64,000 bases of DNA from Eledone cirrhosa (taxonomy: Eukaryota > Mollusca > Cephalopoda > Octopoda > Eledonidae). The position numbers and the translations under genes are program-made. Location: the NCBI GenBank assembly GCA_964016885.1, contig OZ024743.1:78684874-78748873 (forward strand). Reading direction: 5' to 3'. This document shows positions 24,158-37,625 of this stretch, in pieces (position 1 is the stretch's first letter; each line of letters starts with the position of its first letter). The notes beneath the pieces are model-generated. The model worked only from the letters and a program-made list of their open reading frames with translations. It searched no databases and was not told the origin of the DNA.

Positions 24158-24986
24158 AATTATCTTTTCCTCAAGTTGTCATTTATTTTATTTATTCTAT
24201 TGATTCCTGTGATTGTACGGCTGAATATGCTTGGGCACCGCCTTCAGAAGTTTTCGCTGAAAATATTGATCCGAGCACAATTTTTTTGTGAATCACGGGA
24301 CCCCAACTGATTATGAAACTTATTTTAATCTGGTCAGTATTTTATACCGATCGCCGAGTGTTATTAGACATTATCACCTATGACCAAATGACCACATGGG
24401 TTTGATCCAAATTCAAGCTACATACTTATTCCTTTATTCTGGTTTTTATTGTATATTTTTTGTTATTTGTCTCCTTTTCATTCTTTATTTTTCTAATTAT
24501 TAATTAAACTTCTTCTAAATATAAATTTTTAAATCCAATAATCTTGCTTTCATAAATTTTCAATCTCTACAACCTGACATATAATATATTACTTTAGGTT
24601 ACTGTAAAGATATCTTCTAGAAACTCTCTAAATCTCAATCTCTACAACCTGACATATAATATATTACTTTAGGTTACTGTGAAGATATCTTCTAGAAACT
24701 CTCTAAATCTCACTCTCTACAACCTGACATATAAAGTATTCCTGCCGGTTACTTTATAGATATCTTCTAGTAACTCTCTAAATCTCACACTCTATAATTT
24801 CAGTCATCCAGTTGTCAACATAATAGAACCTTCCTATTATACTTAATGTATTTTACCAGGACCCCAAAACAATAACATGACTATATCTCACTATAGATTA
24901 GTAGATTTATGAACTAATTTGAATTTAACATACGTAACATTAGTTAGTATAGCTTTTAAATATAATTTCATATTGTGAATAATATG

Positions 24987-25069
24987 AGCACGATGGCCGA
25001 GTGGTTAAGGCGTTGGACTTAAGTTCCAATGGAAAAATTTCCGCGTGGGTTCGAACCCCACTCGTGCTA
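24987..25069 (+). tRNA. tRNA-Leu(UAA), type B, in a chimeric unit
   Basis: Type B tRNA sequence, all stems paired. Its 3' spacer is not the one usual for type B: it carries the markers of the 18,753/21,414 spacer (TCTTATTTATTC, TGTGAATGTATGG, AGATTTCGCTAAAAA), pointing to a crossover just downstream of the tRNA. Confidence 0.92.
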
Positions 25070-25899
25070 AATTATTTTTTCTTCAAGTTGTCATTTATCT
25101 TATTTATTCTATTGATTCCTGTGAATGTATGGCTGAATATGCTTGGGCACCGCCTTCAGAAGATTTCGCTAAAAATATTGATCCGAGCACAATTGCTTTG
25201 TGAATCACGGGACCCCCAACTGATTATGAAACTCAGTTTAATCTGGTCAGTATTTTATACCGATCGCCGAGTGTTATTAGACATTATCACCTATGACCAT
25301 ATGACCACATGGGTTTGATCCAAATTCAAGCTACATACTTATTCCTTTATTCTGGTTTTTATTGTATATTTTTTGTTATTTGTCTCCTTTTCATTCTTTA
25401 TTTTTCTAATTATTAATTAAACTTCTTCTAAATATAAATTTTTAAATCCAATAATCTTGCTTTCATAAATTTTCAATCTCTACAACCTGACATATAATAT
25501 ATTACTTTAGGTTACTGTAAAGATATCTTCTAGAAACTCTCTAAATCTCAATCTCTACAACCTGACATATAATATATTACTTTAGGTTACTGTGAAGATA
25601 TCTTCTAGAAACTCTCTAAATCTCACTCTCTACAACCTGACATATAAAGTATTCCTGCAGGTTACTTTATAGATATCTTCTAGTAACTCTCTAAATCTCA
25701 CACTCTATAATTTCAGTCATCCAGTTGTCAATATAATAGAACCTTCCTATTATACTTAATGTATTTTACCAGGACCCGAAAACAATAACATGACTATATC
25801 TCACTATAGATTAGTAGATTTATGAACTAATTTGAATTTAACATACGTAACATTAGTTAGTATAGCTTTTAAATATAATTTCATATTCTGAAAAATATG

Positions 25900-25982
25900 A
25901 GCACGATGGCCGAGTGGTTAAGGCGTTGGACTTAAGTTCAAATGGAAAAATTTCCGCGTGGGTTCGAACCCCACTCGTGCTA
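25900..25982 (+). pseudogene. tRNA-Leu(UAA) type B copy with C41A
   Basis: Anticodon stem reads TTGGA/TCAAA, so G29 faces A41. The variable arm is type B and the other arms are intact. Confidence 0.75.
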
Positions 25983-26736
25983 AATTATTTTTTCTTCAAG
26001 TTGTCATTTATTTTATTTATTCTATTGATTCCTTTGATTGTATGGCTGAATATTCTTTGGCACCGCCTTGAGAAGATTACGCTGAAAATATTCATCCGAG
26101 CACAATTCTTTTGTGAATCACGGGACCCCAACTGATTATGAAACTCAGTTTAATCTGGTCAGTATTTTATACCGATCGCCGAGTGTTATTAGACATTATC
26201 ACCTATGACCAAATGACCACATGTGTTTGATCCACATTCAAGCTACATACTTATTCCTTTATTCTGGTTTTTATTGTATATTTTTTGTTATTTGTCTCCT
26301 TTTCATTCTTTATTTTTCTAATTATTAATTAAACTTCTTCAAAATATAAATTTTTAAATCCAATAATCTTGATTTCATGAATTATCAATCTCTACAAACT
26401 TACATATAATGTATTGTTCTAGGTTACTTTAAAGATATCTTCTAGAAACTCTCTAAATCTCACTCTCTACAACCTGACATATAAAGTATTACTGCAGGTT
26501 ACTTTATAGATATCTTCTAGTAACTCTCTAAATCTCACACTCTATAATTTCAGTCATCCAGTTGTCAACATAATAGAACCTTCCTGTTATACGTAATGTA
26601 TTTTACCAGGACCACAAAACAATAACATGACTATATCTCACTATAGAGTAGTAGATTTATGAAGTAATTTGAATTTAACATACGTAACATTAGTGAGTAT
26701 AGCTTTTAAATATAATTTCATATTGTGAATAATATG

Positions 26737-26819
26737 AGCACGTTGGCCGAGTGGTTAAGGCGTTGGACTTAAGTTCCAATGGACAAATGTCCGCGTGGGT
26801 TCGAACCCCACTCGCGCTA
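26737..26819 (+). pseudogene. tRNA-Leu(UAA) copy with A7T and T69C
   Basis: Two acceptor mismatches (7-66 and 4-69). This unit is duplicated next door at 27,562. Confidence 0.8.
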
Positions 26820-27561
26820 AATTATTTTTTCTTCAAGCTGTCATTTTATTTATTCTAATGATTCCTGTGAATGTACGGCTGAATATGCTTGGGCACCGCC
26901 TTCAGATGATTTCGCTGAAAATATTGATGCGAGCACAATTCTTTTGTGAATCACGGAACCCCAACTGATTATGAAACACAGTTTAATCTGGTCAGTATTT
27001 TATACCGATCGCCGAGTGTTATTAGACATTATCACCTATGACCAAATGACCACATGGGTTTGATCCAAATTCAAGCTACATACTTATTCTTTTATTCTGG
27101 TTATTATTGTATATTTTTTGTTATTTGTCTCCTTTTCATTCTTTATTTTTCTAATTATTAATTAAACTTCTTCAAAATATAAATTTTTAAATCCAATAAT
27201 CTTGCTTTCATAAATTTTCAATCTCTACAAACTTACATATAATGTAGGTTACTTTAAAGATATCTTCTAGAAACTCTCTAAAGCTCACTCTCTACAACCT
27301 GAGATATAAAGTATTACTGCAGGTTACTTTATAGATATCTTCTAGTAACTCTCTAAATCTCACACTCTATAATTTCAGTCATCCAGTTGTCAACATAATA
27401 GAACCTTCCTGTTATACGTAATGTATTTTACCAGGACCACAAAACAATAACATGACTATATCTCACTATAGAGTAGTAGATTTATGAAGTAATTTGAATT
27501 TAACATACGTAACATTAGTGAGTATAGCTTTTAAATATAATTTCATATTGTGAATAATATG

Positions 27562-27644
27562 AGCACGTTGGCCGAGTGGTTAAGGCGTTGGACTTAAGTT
27601 CCAATGGACAAATGTCCGCGTGGGTTCGAACCCCACTCGCGCTA
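27562..27644 (+). pseudogene. tRNA-Leu(UAA) copy with A7T and T69C (tandem twin)
   Basis: Same sequence as the 26,737 copy, at an 825-bp interval in which I saw no differences. Confidence 0.8.
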
Positions 27645-28386
27645 AATTATTTTTTCTTCAAGCTGTCATTTTATTTATTCTAATGATTCCTGTGAATGTA
27701 CGGCTGAATATGCTTGGGCACCGCCTTCAGATGATTTCGCTGAAAATATTGATGCGAGCACAATTCTTTTGTGAATCACGGAACCCCAACTGATTATGAA
27801 ACACAGTTTAATCTGGTCAGTATTTTATACCGATCGCCGAGTGTTATTAGACATTATCACCTATGACCAAATGACCACATGGGTTTGATCCAAATTCAAG
27901 CTACATACTTATTCTTTTATTCTGGTTATTATTGTATATTTTTTGTTATTTGTCTCCTTTTCATTCTTTATTTTTCTAATTATTAATTAAACTTCTTCAA
28001 AATATAAATTTTTAAATCCAATAATCTTGCTTTCATAAATTTTCAATCTCTACAAACTTACATATAATGTAGGTTACTTTAAAGATATCTTCTAGAAACT
28101 CTCTAAAGCTCACTCTCTACAACCTGAGATATAAAGTATTACTGCAGGTTACTTTATAGATATCTTCTAGTAACTCTCTAAATCTCACACTCTATAATTT
28201 CAGTCATCCAGTTGTCAACATAATAGAACCTTCCTATTATACTTAACGTATTTTACCAGGACCACAAAACAATAACATGACTATATCTCACTATAGAGTA
28301 GTAGATTTATGAACTAATTTGAATTTAACATACGTAACATTAGTTAGTATAGCGTTTAAATATGATTTCATATTTTGAATAATATG

Positions 28387-28469
28387 AGCACGATGGCCGA
28401 GTGGTTAAGGCGTTGGACTTAAGTTCCAATGGACAAATGTCCGCGTGGGTTCGAACCCCACTCGTGCTA
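28387..28469 (+). tRNA. tRNA-Leu(UAA), consensus sequence
   Basis: Identical to consensus. The following unit is the longest (1061 bp), with five satellite monomers, three of them near-identical neighbours. Terminator T4 (ATTATATTTTC). Confidence 0.92.
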
Positions 28470-29447
28470 AATTATATTTTCTTCAAGTTGTCATTTATTT
28501 TATTTATTCTTTTGATTCCTGTGATCGTACGGCTGAATATGCTTGGGCACCGCCTTCAGAAGTTTCCGCTGAAAATATTGATCCGAGCACAATTGCTTTG
28601 TGAATCACGGGACCCCAACTGATTATGAAACTCAGTTTAATCTGGTCAGTATTTAATACCGATCGCCGAGTGTTATTAGACATTATCACATATGACCAAA
28701 TGACCACATGGGTTTGATCCAAATTCAAGCTACATACTTGTTCGTTTATTCTGGTTTTTATTGTATATTTTTTGTTATTTGTCTCCTTTTCATTCTTTAT
28801 TTTTCTAATTATTAATTAAACTTCTTCAAAATATAAATTTTTAAATCCAATAATCTTGCTTTCATAAATTCTCAATCTCTACAAACTTACATATAATGTA
28901 TTATTCTAGGTTACTTTAAAGATATCTTCTAGAAACTCTCTAAATCTCACTCTCTACAACCTGACATATAATATATTACTTTAGGTTACTGTAAAGATAT
29001 CTTCTAGAAACTCTCTAAATCTCAATCTCTACAACCTGACATATAATATATTACTTTAGGTTACTGTAAAGATATCTTCTAGAAACTCTCTAAATCTCAA
29101 TCTCTACAACCTGACATATAATATATTACTTTAGGTTACTGTAAAGATATCTTCTAGAAACTCTCTAAATCTCACTCTCTACATCCTGTCATATGAAGTA
29201 TTACTGCAGGTTACTTTATAGATATCTTCTGGTAACTCTCTAAATCTCACACTCTATAATTTCAGTCATCCAGTTGTCAACATAATAGAACCTTCCTGTT
29301 ATACTTAATGTATTTTACCAGGACCACAAAACAATAACATGACTATATCTCACTATAGAGTAGTAGATTTATGAAGTAATTTGAATTTAACATACGTAAC
29401 ATTAGTTAGTATAGCTTTTAAATATAATTTCTATTTTGAATAATATG

Positions 29448-29530
29448 AGCACGATGGCCGAGTGGTTAAGGCGTTGGACTTAAGTCCCAATGGACAAATG
29501 TCCGCGTGGGTTCGAACCCCATTTGTGCTA
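29448..29530 (+). pseudogene. tRNA-Leu(UAA) copy with A31-C39 mismatch
   Basis: Anticodon stem TTGGA/CCCAA loses its loop-closing pair. 3' end CCCATTTGTGCTA adds two G-T wobbles (49-65 and 6-67). Its spacer holds the first minisatellite insertion. Confidence 0.7.
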
Positions 29531-29878
29531 AATTATTTTTTCTAAAAGTTGTCATTTATTTTATTTATTCTATTGATTCCTGTGACTGTATGTCTGAATA
29601 TGCTTGGGCACCGCCTACAGAAGATTTCGCTGAAAATATTGATCCGAGCACAATTGCTTTGTGAATCACGGGACACCAACTGATTATGAAACTCAGTTTA
29701 ATCTGGTCAGTATTTTATACCGATCGCTGAGTGTTATTAGACATTATCACCTATGACCATATGACCACATGGGTTTGATCCAAATTCAAGCTACACACTT
29801 ATTCCTTTATTCTGGTTTTTATTGTGTATTTTTTGTTATTTGTCTCCTTTTCATTCTTTATTTTTCTAATTATTAATT

Positions 29879-31440
29879 TCTAAAACGGCATCATGAATGA
29901 CTATAATGACTCTAAAATGGCGAAAAAGGCACCATAAATGACTAAAATGACGAAAACGGCACCATAAATGACTAAAATGACGAAAACAGCATCATAAATG
30001 ACTAAAATGACTCCAAAATAGCTAAAACGGCCTCATAAATGACTAAAATGACTCTAAAATGGCTAAAACGGCATCATAAATGACTAAAATGACTCTCAAA
30101 TGGCCAAAACGACCTCATAAATGACTAAAATGATTCGAAAAGGCTTCATGATTAAAATTACTCTAAAACTGCATCATAAATGAGGAAAATGACTCTAACA
30201 TGGTTAAAACGGCATCATGAATGACTATAATGACTCTTAAATAGCTAAAACGTCATTATAAATGACTAAAATTGCTAAAACGGCATCATAAATGACTAGA
30301 ATGACTCCAGAATGGCTAGAACGGCATCATAAATGACTAAAATGACTCTAAAATGGCTAAAACGTCATTATAAATGACTAAAGTGGCTCAAACGGCATCA
30401 TAAATGACTAGAATGACTCCAAAATGTCTAAAACGGCATCATATATGACTAAAATGACTCCAAAATGGTTAAAACGGCATCTTAAATGACTGAAATGGGT
30501 AAAACGGCATTATGAATGACTAAAATGTGTCTAGAATGGCTAAAATAGCATCATAAATGACTAAAATGACTCTAAAATGGCTAAAACGGCATTATCAATG
30601 ACTAAAATGGCTAAAACGGCATCATAAATGACGAGAATGACTCCAAAATGGCTAAAACGCATCATAAATGACTAAAATGAGTCCAAAATGGTTAAAAATG
30701 CATCTTAAATGACTCAAATTACTCTAAAATAGCTAAAAGGTCATTATAAATGACTAAAACGGCATTACAAATTACTAAAATGACTCTAAAATGGCTATAA
30801 AGGCATCATAAATGAGTAAAATGGCTAGAACGTCATCATAAATTACTAAAACGGCATCATAAATGACTAAAACGGTATCATAAATGGGCTAATATGGCTA
30901 AAACGGCATCATAAATGAGTAAAATGGCCAAAACCAGTTCATAAATGACTAAAACGTCATCATAAATGACTAAATGGCTAAAATAGCATCATAAATGAGT
31001 AAAATGGCTAAAAAGGCATCATAAATAAGTAAAATGGCTAAAACGTCATCCTAAATGACTAAAACGTCATCATAATTGATAAAAACGTCATCATAAATGA
31101 CTAAAATGACTCTAAAAGGTTAAAATGGCATCAGAAATGACTAAAATGGCATCATAAATGGCTAAATTGTCTCTAAAATGGCATAAATTAGTAAAATGGC
31201 TAAAACGTCATCATAAATTACTAAAACGTCATTATTAATGACTAAAATGGCTAAAACGACATCATAAGTGGCTAAATTGACTCTAAAATGTCTAAAACGG
31301 CATCATGAATGAGTAAAATGGACAAAACGTCATCATAAATGATTAAAATGACATCATAAATGAGTAAAATTACTCTAAAATGGCTAAAACGGCATCGTAA
31401 ATGACTCTAATATGGCTAAAATAGCATCATAAATGAGTAA
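29879..31440. repeat. AT-rich minisatellite, ~41-bp period, first copy
   Basis: About 1.56 kb of repeats of CTAAAATGACTCTAAAATGG followed by CTAAAACGGCATCATAAATG, with many variants and half-units. Units without it read ...TAATTATTAATT-AAACTTCTTC... at this place, so it is a clean insertion in the 3' spacer with no visible target duplication. No open frame of interest. Confidence 0.95.
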
Positions 31441-31921
31441 AAACTTCTTCAAAATATAAATTTTTAAATCCAATAATCTTGCTTTCATAAATTCTCAATC
31501 TCTACAAACTTACATATAATGTATTATTCTAGGTTACTTTAAAGATATCTTCTAGAAACTCTCTAAATCTCAATCTCTACAACCTGACATATAATATATT
31601 ACTTTAGGTTACTGTAAAGATATCTTCTAGAAACTCTCTAAATCTCACTCTCTACAACCTGTCATATGAAGTATTACTGCAGGTTACTTTATAGATATCT
31701 TCTGGTAACTCTCTAAATCTCACACGCTATAATTTCAGTCATCCAGTTGTCAACATAATAGAAACTTCCTGTTATACTTAATGTATTTTACCAGGACCAC
31801 AAAACAATAACATGACTATATCTCACTATAGAGTAGTAGATTTATGAACTAATTTGAATTTAACATACGTAACATTAGTTAGTATAGCTTTTAAATATGA
31901 TTTCATATTTTGAATAATATG

Positions 31922-32004
31922 AGCACGATGGCCGAGTGGTTAAGGCGTTCGACTTAAGTTCCAATGGACAAATGTCCGCGTGGGTTCTAACCCCACTCGT
32001 GCTA
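31922..32004 (+). pseudogene. tRNA-Leu(UAA) copy, broken B box
   Basis: T loop is TTCTAAC (G57 to T), which damages the B box, and G29C gives a C-C clash in the anticodon stem. Probably silent. Confidence 0.85.
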
Positions 32005-32908
32005 AATTATCTTTTCTCAAAGTTGTCATTTATTTTATTTATTCTATTGATTCCTGTGACTGTATGGCTGAATATGCTTGGGCACCGCCTTCAGAAGATT
32101 TCGCTAAAAATATTGATCCGAGCACAATTGCTTTGTGAATCACGGGACCCCAACTGATTATGAAACTCAGTTTAATCTGGTCAGTATTTTATACCGATCG
32201 CCGAGTGTTATTAGACATTACCACCTATGACCAAATGACCACATGGGTTTGATCCAAATTCAAGCTACATACTTATTACTTTATTCTGGTTTTTATTGTA
32301 TATTTTTTGTTATTTGTCTCCTTTTCATTCTTTATTTTTCTAATTATTAATTAAATTTCTTCAAAATATAAATTTTTAAATCCAATAATCTTGCTTTCAT
32401 AAATTCTCAATCTCTACAAACTTACATATAATGTATTATTCTAGGTTACTTTAAAGATATCTTCTAGAAACTCTCTAAATCTCAATCTCTACAACCTGAC
32501 ATATAATATATTACTTTAGGTTACTGTAAAGATATCTTCTAGAAACTCTCTAAATCTCAATCTCTACAACCTGACATATAATATATTACTTTAGGTTACT
32601 GTGAAGATATCTTCTAGAAACTCTCTAAATCTCACTCTCTACAACCTGACATATAAAGTATTCCTGCAGGTTACTTTATAGATATCTTCTAGTAACTCTC
32701 TAAATCTCACACTCTATAATTTCAGTCATCCAGTTGTCAACATAATAGAACCTTCCGATTATACTTAATGTATTTTACCAGGACCCCAAAACAATAACAT
32801 GACTATATCTCACTATAGATTAGTAGATTTATGAACTAATTTGAATTTAACATACGTAACATTAGTTAGTATAGCTTTTAAATATAATTTCATATTGTGA
32901 ATAATATG

Positions 32909-32991
32909 AGCACGATGGCCGAGTGGTTAAGGCGTTGGACTTAAGTTCCAATGGAAAAATTTCCGCGTGGGTTCGAACCCCACTCGTGCTA
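32909..32991 (+). tRNA. tRNA-Leu(UAA), type B
   Basis: Type B variable arm, all stems pair. The unit has four satellite monomers (987 bp). Confidence 0.92.
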
Positions 32992-33895
32992 AATTATATT
33001 TTCTTCAAGTTGTCATTTATTTTATTTATTCTATTGATTCCTTTGATTGTATGGCTGAATATTCTTTGGCACCGCCTTGAGAAGATTACGCTGAAAATAT
33101 TGATCCAAGCACAATTCTTTTGTGAATCACGGGACCCCAACTGATTATGAAACTCAGTTTAATCTGGTCAGTATTTTATACCGATCGCCGAGTGTTATTA
33201 GACATTATCACCTATGACCAAATGACCACATGTGTTTGATCCACATTCAAGCTACATACTTATTCCTTTATTCTGGTTTTTATTGTATATTTTTTGTTAT
33301 TTGTCTCCTTTTCATTCTTTATTTTTCTAATTATTAATTAAACTTCTTCAAAATATAAATTTTTAAATCCAATAATCTTGATTTCATGAATTATCAATCT
33401 CTACAAACTTACATATAATGTATTATTCTAGGTTACTTTAAAGATATCTTCTAGAAACTCTCTAAATCTCACTCTCTACAACCTGACATATAAAGTATTA
33501 CTGCAGGTTACTTTATAGATATCTTCTAGTAACTCTCTAAATCTCACTCTCTACAACCTGACATATAATATATTACTTTAGGTTACTGTAAAGATATCTT
33601 CTAGAAACTCTCTAAATCTCACTCTCTACAACCTGTCATATGAAGTATTACTGCAGGTTATTTTATAGATATCTTCTGGTAACTCTCTAAATCTCACACT
33701 CTATAATTTCAGTCATCCAGTTGTCAATATAATAGAAACTTCCTGTTATACTTAATGTATTTTACCAGGACCACAAAACAATAACATGACTATATCTCAC
33801 TATAGAGTAGTAGATTTATGAACTAATTTGAATTTAACATACGTAACATTAGTTAGTATAGCTTTTAAATATGATTTCATATTTTGAATAATATG

Positions 33896-33978
33896 AGCAC
33901 GATGGCCGAGTGGTTAAGGCGTTGGACTTAAGTTCCAATGGACAAATGTCCGCGTGGGTTCGAACCCCACTCGTGCTA
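33896..33978 (+). tRNA. tRNA-Leu(UAA), consensus sequence
   Basis: Identical to consensus; T4 terminator. Counterpart at 49,142 in the second block. Confidence 0.92.
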
Positions 33979-34807
33979 AATTATCTTTTCTTCAAGTTGT
34001 CATTTATTTTATTTATTCTATTGATTCCTGTGATTGTACGGCTGAATATGCTTGGGCACCGCCTTCAGAAGTTTTCGCTGAAAATATTGATCCGAGCACA
34101 ATTTTTTTGTGAATCACGGGTCCCCAACTGATTATGAAACTTATTTTAATCTGGTCAGTATTTTATACCGATCGCCGAGTGTTATTAGACATTATCACCT
34201 ATTACCAAATGACCACATGGGTTTGATCCAAATTCAAGCTACATACTTATTCCTTTATTCTGGTTTTTATTGTATATTTTTTGTTATTTGTCTCCTTTTC
34301 ATTCTTTATTGTTCTAAATATTAATTAAACTTCTTCTAAATATAAATTTTTAAATCCAATAATCTTGCTTTCATAAATGTTCAATCTCTACAACCTGACA
34401 TATAATATATTACTTTAGGTTACTGTAAAGATATCTTCTAGAAACTCTCTAAATCTCAATCTCTACAACCTGACATATAATATATTACTTTAGGTTACTG
34501 TGAAGATATCTTCTAGAAACTCTCTAAATCTCACTCTCTACAACCTGACATATAAAGTATTCCTGCAGGTTACTTTATAGATATCTTCTAGTAACTCTCT
34601 AAATCTCACACTCTATAATTTCAGTCATCCAGTTGTCAACATAATAGAACCTTCCTATTATACTTAATGTATTTTACCAGGACCCCAAAACAATAACATG
34701 ACTATATCTCACTATAGATTAGTAGATTTATGAACTAATTTGAATTTAACATACGTAACATTAGTTAGTATAGCTTTTAAATATAATTTCATATTGTGAA
34801 TAATATG

Positions 34808-34890
34808 AGCACGATGGCCGAGTGGTTAAGGCGTTGGACTTAAGTTCCAATGGAAAAATTTCCGCGTCGGTTCGAACCCCACTCGTGCTA
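34808..34890 (+). pseudogene. tRNA-Leu(UAA) type B copy with G51C
   Basis: T stem GTCGG/CCCAC has a C-C clash at 51-63. Its counterpart at 50,054 lacks this change, so the mutation followed the duplication or was removed there. Confidence 0.75.
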
Positions 34891-35644
34891 AATTATTTTT
34901 TCTTCAAGTTGTCATTTATTTTATTTATTCTATTGATTCCTTTGATTGTATGGCTGAATATTCTTTGGCACCGCCTTGAGAAGATTACGCTGAAAATATT
35001 GATCCGAGCACAATTCATTTGTGAATCACGGGACCCCAACTGATTATGAAACTCAGTTTAATCTGGTCAGTATTTTATACCGATCGCCGAGTGTTATTAG
35101 ACATTATCACCTATGACCAAATGACCACATGTGTTTGATCCACATTCAAGCTACATACTTATTCCTTTATTCTGGTTTTTATTGTATATTTTTTGTTATT
35201 TGTCTCCTTTTCATTCTTTATTTTTCTAATTATTAATTAAACTTCTTCAAAATATAAATTTTTAAATCCAATAATCTTGATTTCATGAATTATCAATCTC
35301 TACAAACTTACATATAATGTATTATTCTAGGTTACTTTAAAGATATCTTCTAGAAACTCTCTAAATCTCACTCTCTACAACCTGACATATAAAGTATTAC
35401 TGCAGGTTACTTTATAGATATCTTCTAGTAACTCTCTAAATCTCACACTCTATAATTTCAGTCATCCAGTTGTCAACATAATAGAACCTTCCTATTATAC
35501 TTAACGTATTTTACGAGGACCACAAAATATTAACATGACTATATCTCACTCTAGTGTAGTAGATTTATGAACTAATTTGAATTTAACATACGTAACATTA
35601 GTTAGTATAGCGTTTAAATATGATTTCATATTTTGAATAATATG

Positions 35645-35727
35645 AGCACGATGGCCGAGTGGTTAAGGCGTTGGACTTAAGTTCCAATGGACAAATGTCC
35701 GCGTGGGTTCGAACCCCACTCGTGCTA
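35645..35727 (+). tRNA. tRNA-Leu(UAA), consensus sequence
   Basis: Identical to consensus; terminator region ATTTTATTTTC. The counterpart at 50,891 carries a mismatch. Confidence 0.92.
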
Positions 35728-36555
35728 AATTTTATTTTCTTCAAGTTGTCATTTATTTTATTTATTCTATTGATTCCTGTGATCGTACGGCTGAATATGC
35801 TTGGGCACCGCCTTCAGAAGTTTCCGCTGAAAATATTGATCCGAGCACAATTTTTTTGTGAATCACGGGTCTCCATCTGATTATGAAACTCAGTTTAATC
35901 TGGTCAGTATTTTATACCGATCGCCGAGTGTTATTAGACATTACCACCTATGACCAAATGACCACATGGGTTTGATCCAAATTCAAGCTACATACTTGTT
36001 CCTTTATTCTGGTTTTTATTGTATATTTTTTGTTATTTGTCTCCTTTTCATTCTTTATCTTTCTAATTATTAATTAAACTTCTTCAAAATATAAATTTTT
36101 AAATCCAATAATCTTGCTTTCATAAATTCTCAATCTCTACAAACTTACATATAATGTATTATTCTAGGTTACTTTAAAGATATCTTCTAGAAACTCTCTA
36201 AATCTCAATCTCTACAACCTGACATATAATATATTACTTTAGGTTACTGTAAAGATATCTTCTAGAAACTCTCTAAATTTCACTCTCTACAACCTGTCAT
36301 ATGAAGTTTTACTGCAGGTTACTTTAAAGATATCTTCTGGTAACTCTCTAAATCTCACACTCTATAATTTCAGTCATCCAGTTGTAAACATAATAGAACC
36401 TTCCTATTATACTTAATGTATTTTACCAGGACCACAAAACAATAACATGAATATATCTCACTATAGAGTAGTAGATTTATGAACTAATTTGAATTTAACA
36501 TACGTAACATTAGTTAGTATAGCTTTTAAATATAATTTCTAATTTAAATAATATG

Positions 36556-36638
36556 AGCACGATGGCCGAGTGGTTAAGGCGTTCGACTTAAGTTCCAATG
36601 GACAATTGGCCGCGTGGGTTCGAACCCCACTCGTGCTA
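36556..36638 (+). pseudogene. tRNA-Leu(UAA) copy, G29C and altered variable arm
   Basis: Anticodon stem TTCGA/TCCAA (C-C clash) and variable arm GGAC-AATT-GGCC with an A-G clash. The same defective sequence, with or without an extra C12A, recurs at 48,155, 51,802 and 63,326. Confidence 0.8.
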
Positions 36639-37542
36639 TATTATTTTTTCTTCAAGTTGTCATTTATCTTATTTATTCTATTGATTCCTGTGAATGTATG
36701 GCTGAATATGCTTGGGCACCGCCTTCAGAAGATTTCGCTAAAAATATTGATCCGAGCACAATTGCTTTGTGAATCACGGGACCGCAACTGATTATGAAAC
36801 TCAGTTTAATCTGGTCAGTAATTTATACCGATCGCCGAGTGTTATTAGACATTATCACCTATGACCAAATGACCACATGTGTTTGATCCACATTCAAGCT
36901 ACATACTTATTCCTTTATTCTGGTTTTTATTGTATATTTTTTGTTATTTGTCTCCTTTTCATTCTTTATTTTTCTAATTATTAATTAAACCTCTTCAAAA
37001 TATAAATTTTTAAATCCAATAATCTTGATTTCATGAATTATCAATCTCTACAAACTTACATATAATGTATTATTCTAGGTTACTTTAAAGATATCTTCTA
37101 GAAACTCTCTAAATCTCACTCTCTACAACCTGACATATAAAGTATTACTGCAGGTTACTTTATAGATATCTTCTAGTAACTCTCTAAATCTCACTCTCTA
37201 CAACCTGACATATAATATATTACTTTAGGTTACTGTAAAGATATCTTCTAGAAACTCTCTAAATCTCACTCTCTACAACCTGACATATAAAGTATTACTG
37301 CAGGTTACTTTATAGATATCTTCTGGTAACTCTCTAAATCTCACACTCTATAATTTCAATCATCCAGTTGTCAACATAATAGAACCTTCCTGTTATACTT
37401 AATGTATTTTAACAGGACCACAAAACAATAACATGAATATATCTCACTATAGAGTAGTAGATTTATGAAATAATTTGAATTTAACATACGTAACATTAGT
37501 TAGTATAGCTTTTAAATATAATTTCATATTGTGAATGACATG

Positions 37543-37625
37543 AGCACGATGGCCGAGTGGTTAAGGCGTTGGACTTAAGTTCCAATGGACAAATGTCCGC
37601 GTGGGTTCGAACCCCACTCGTGCTA
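37543..37625 (+). tRNA. tRNA-Leu(UAA), consensus sequence
   Basis: Identical to consensus; T6 terminator. Counterpart at 52,714. Confidence 0.92.
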
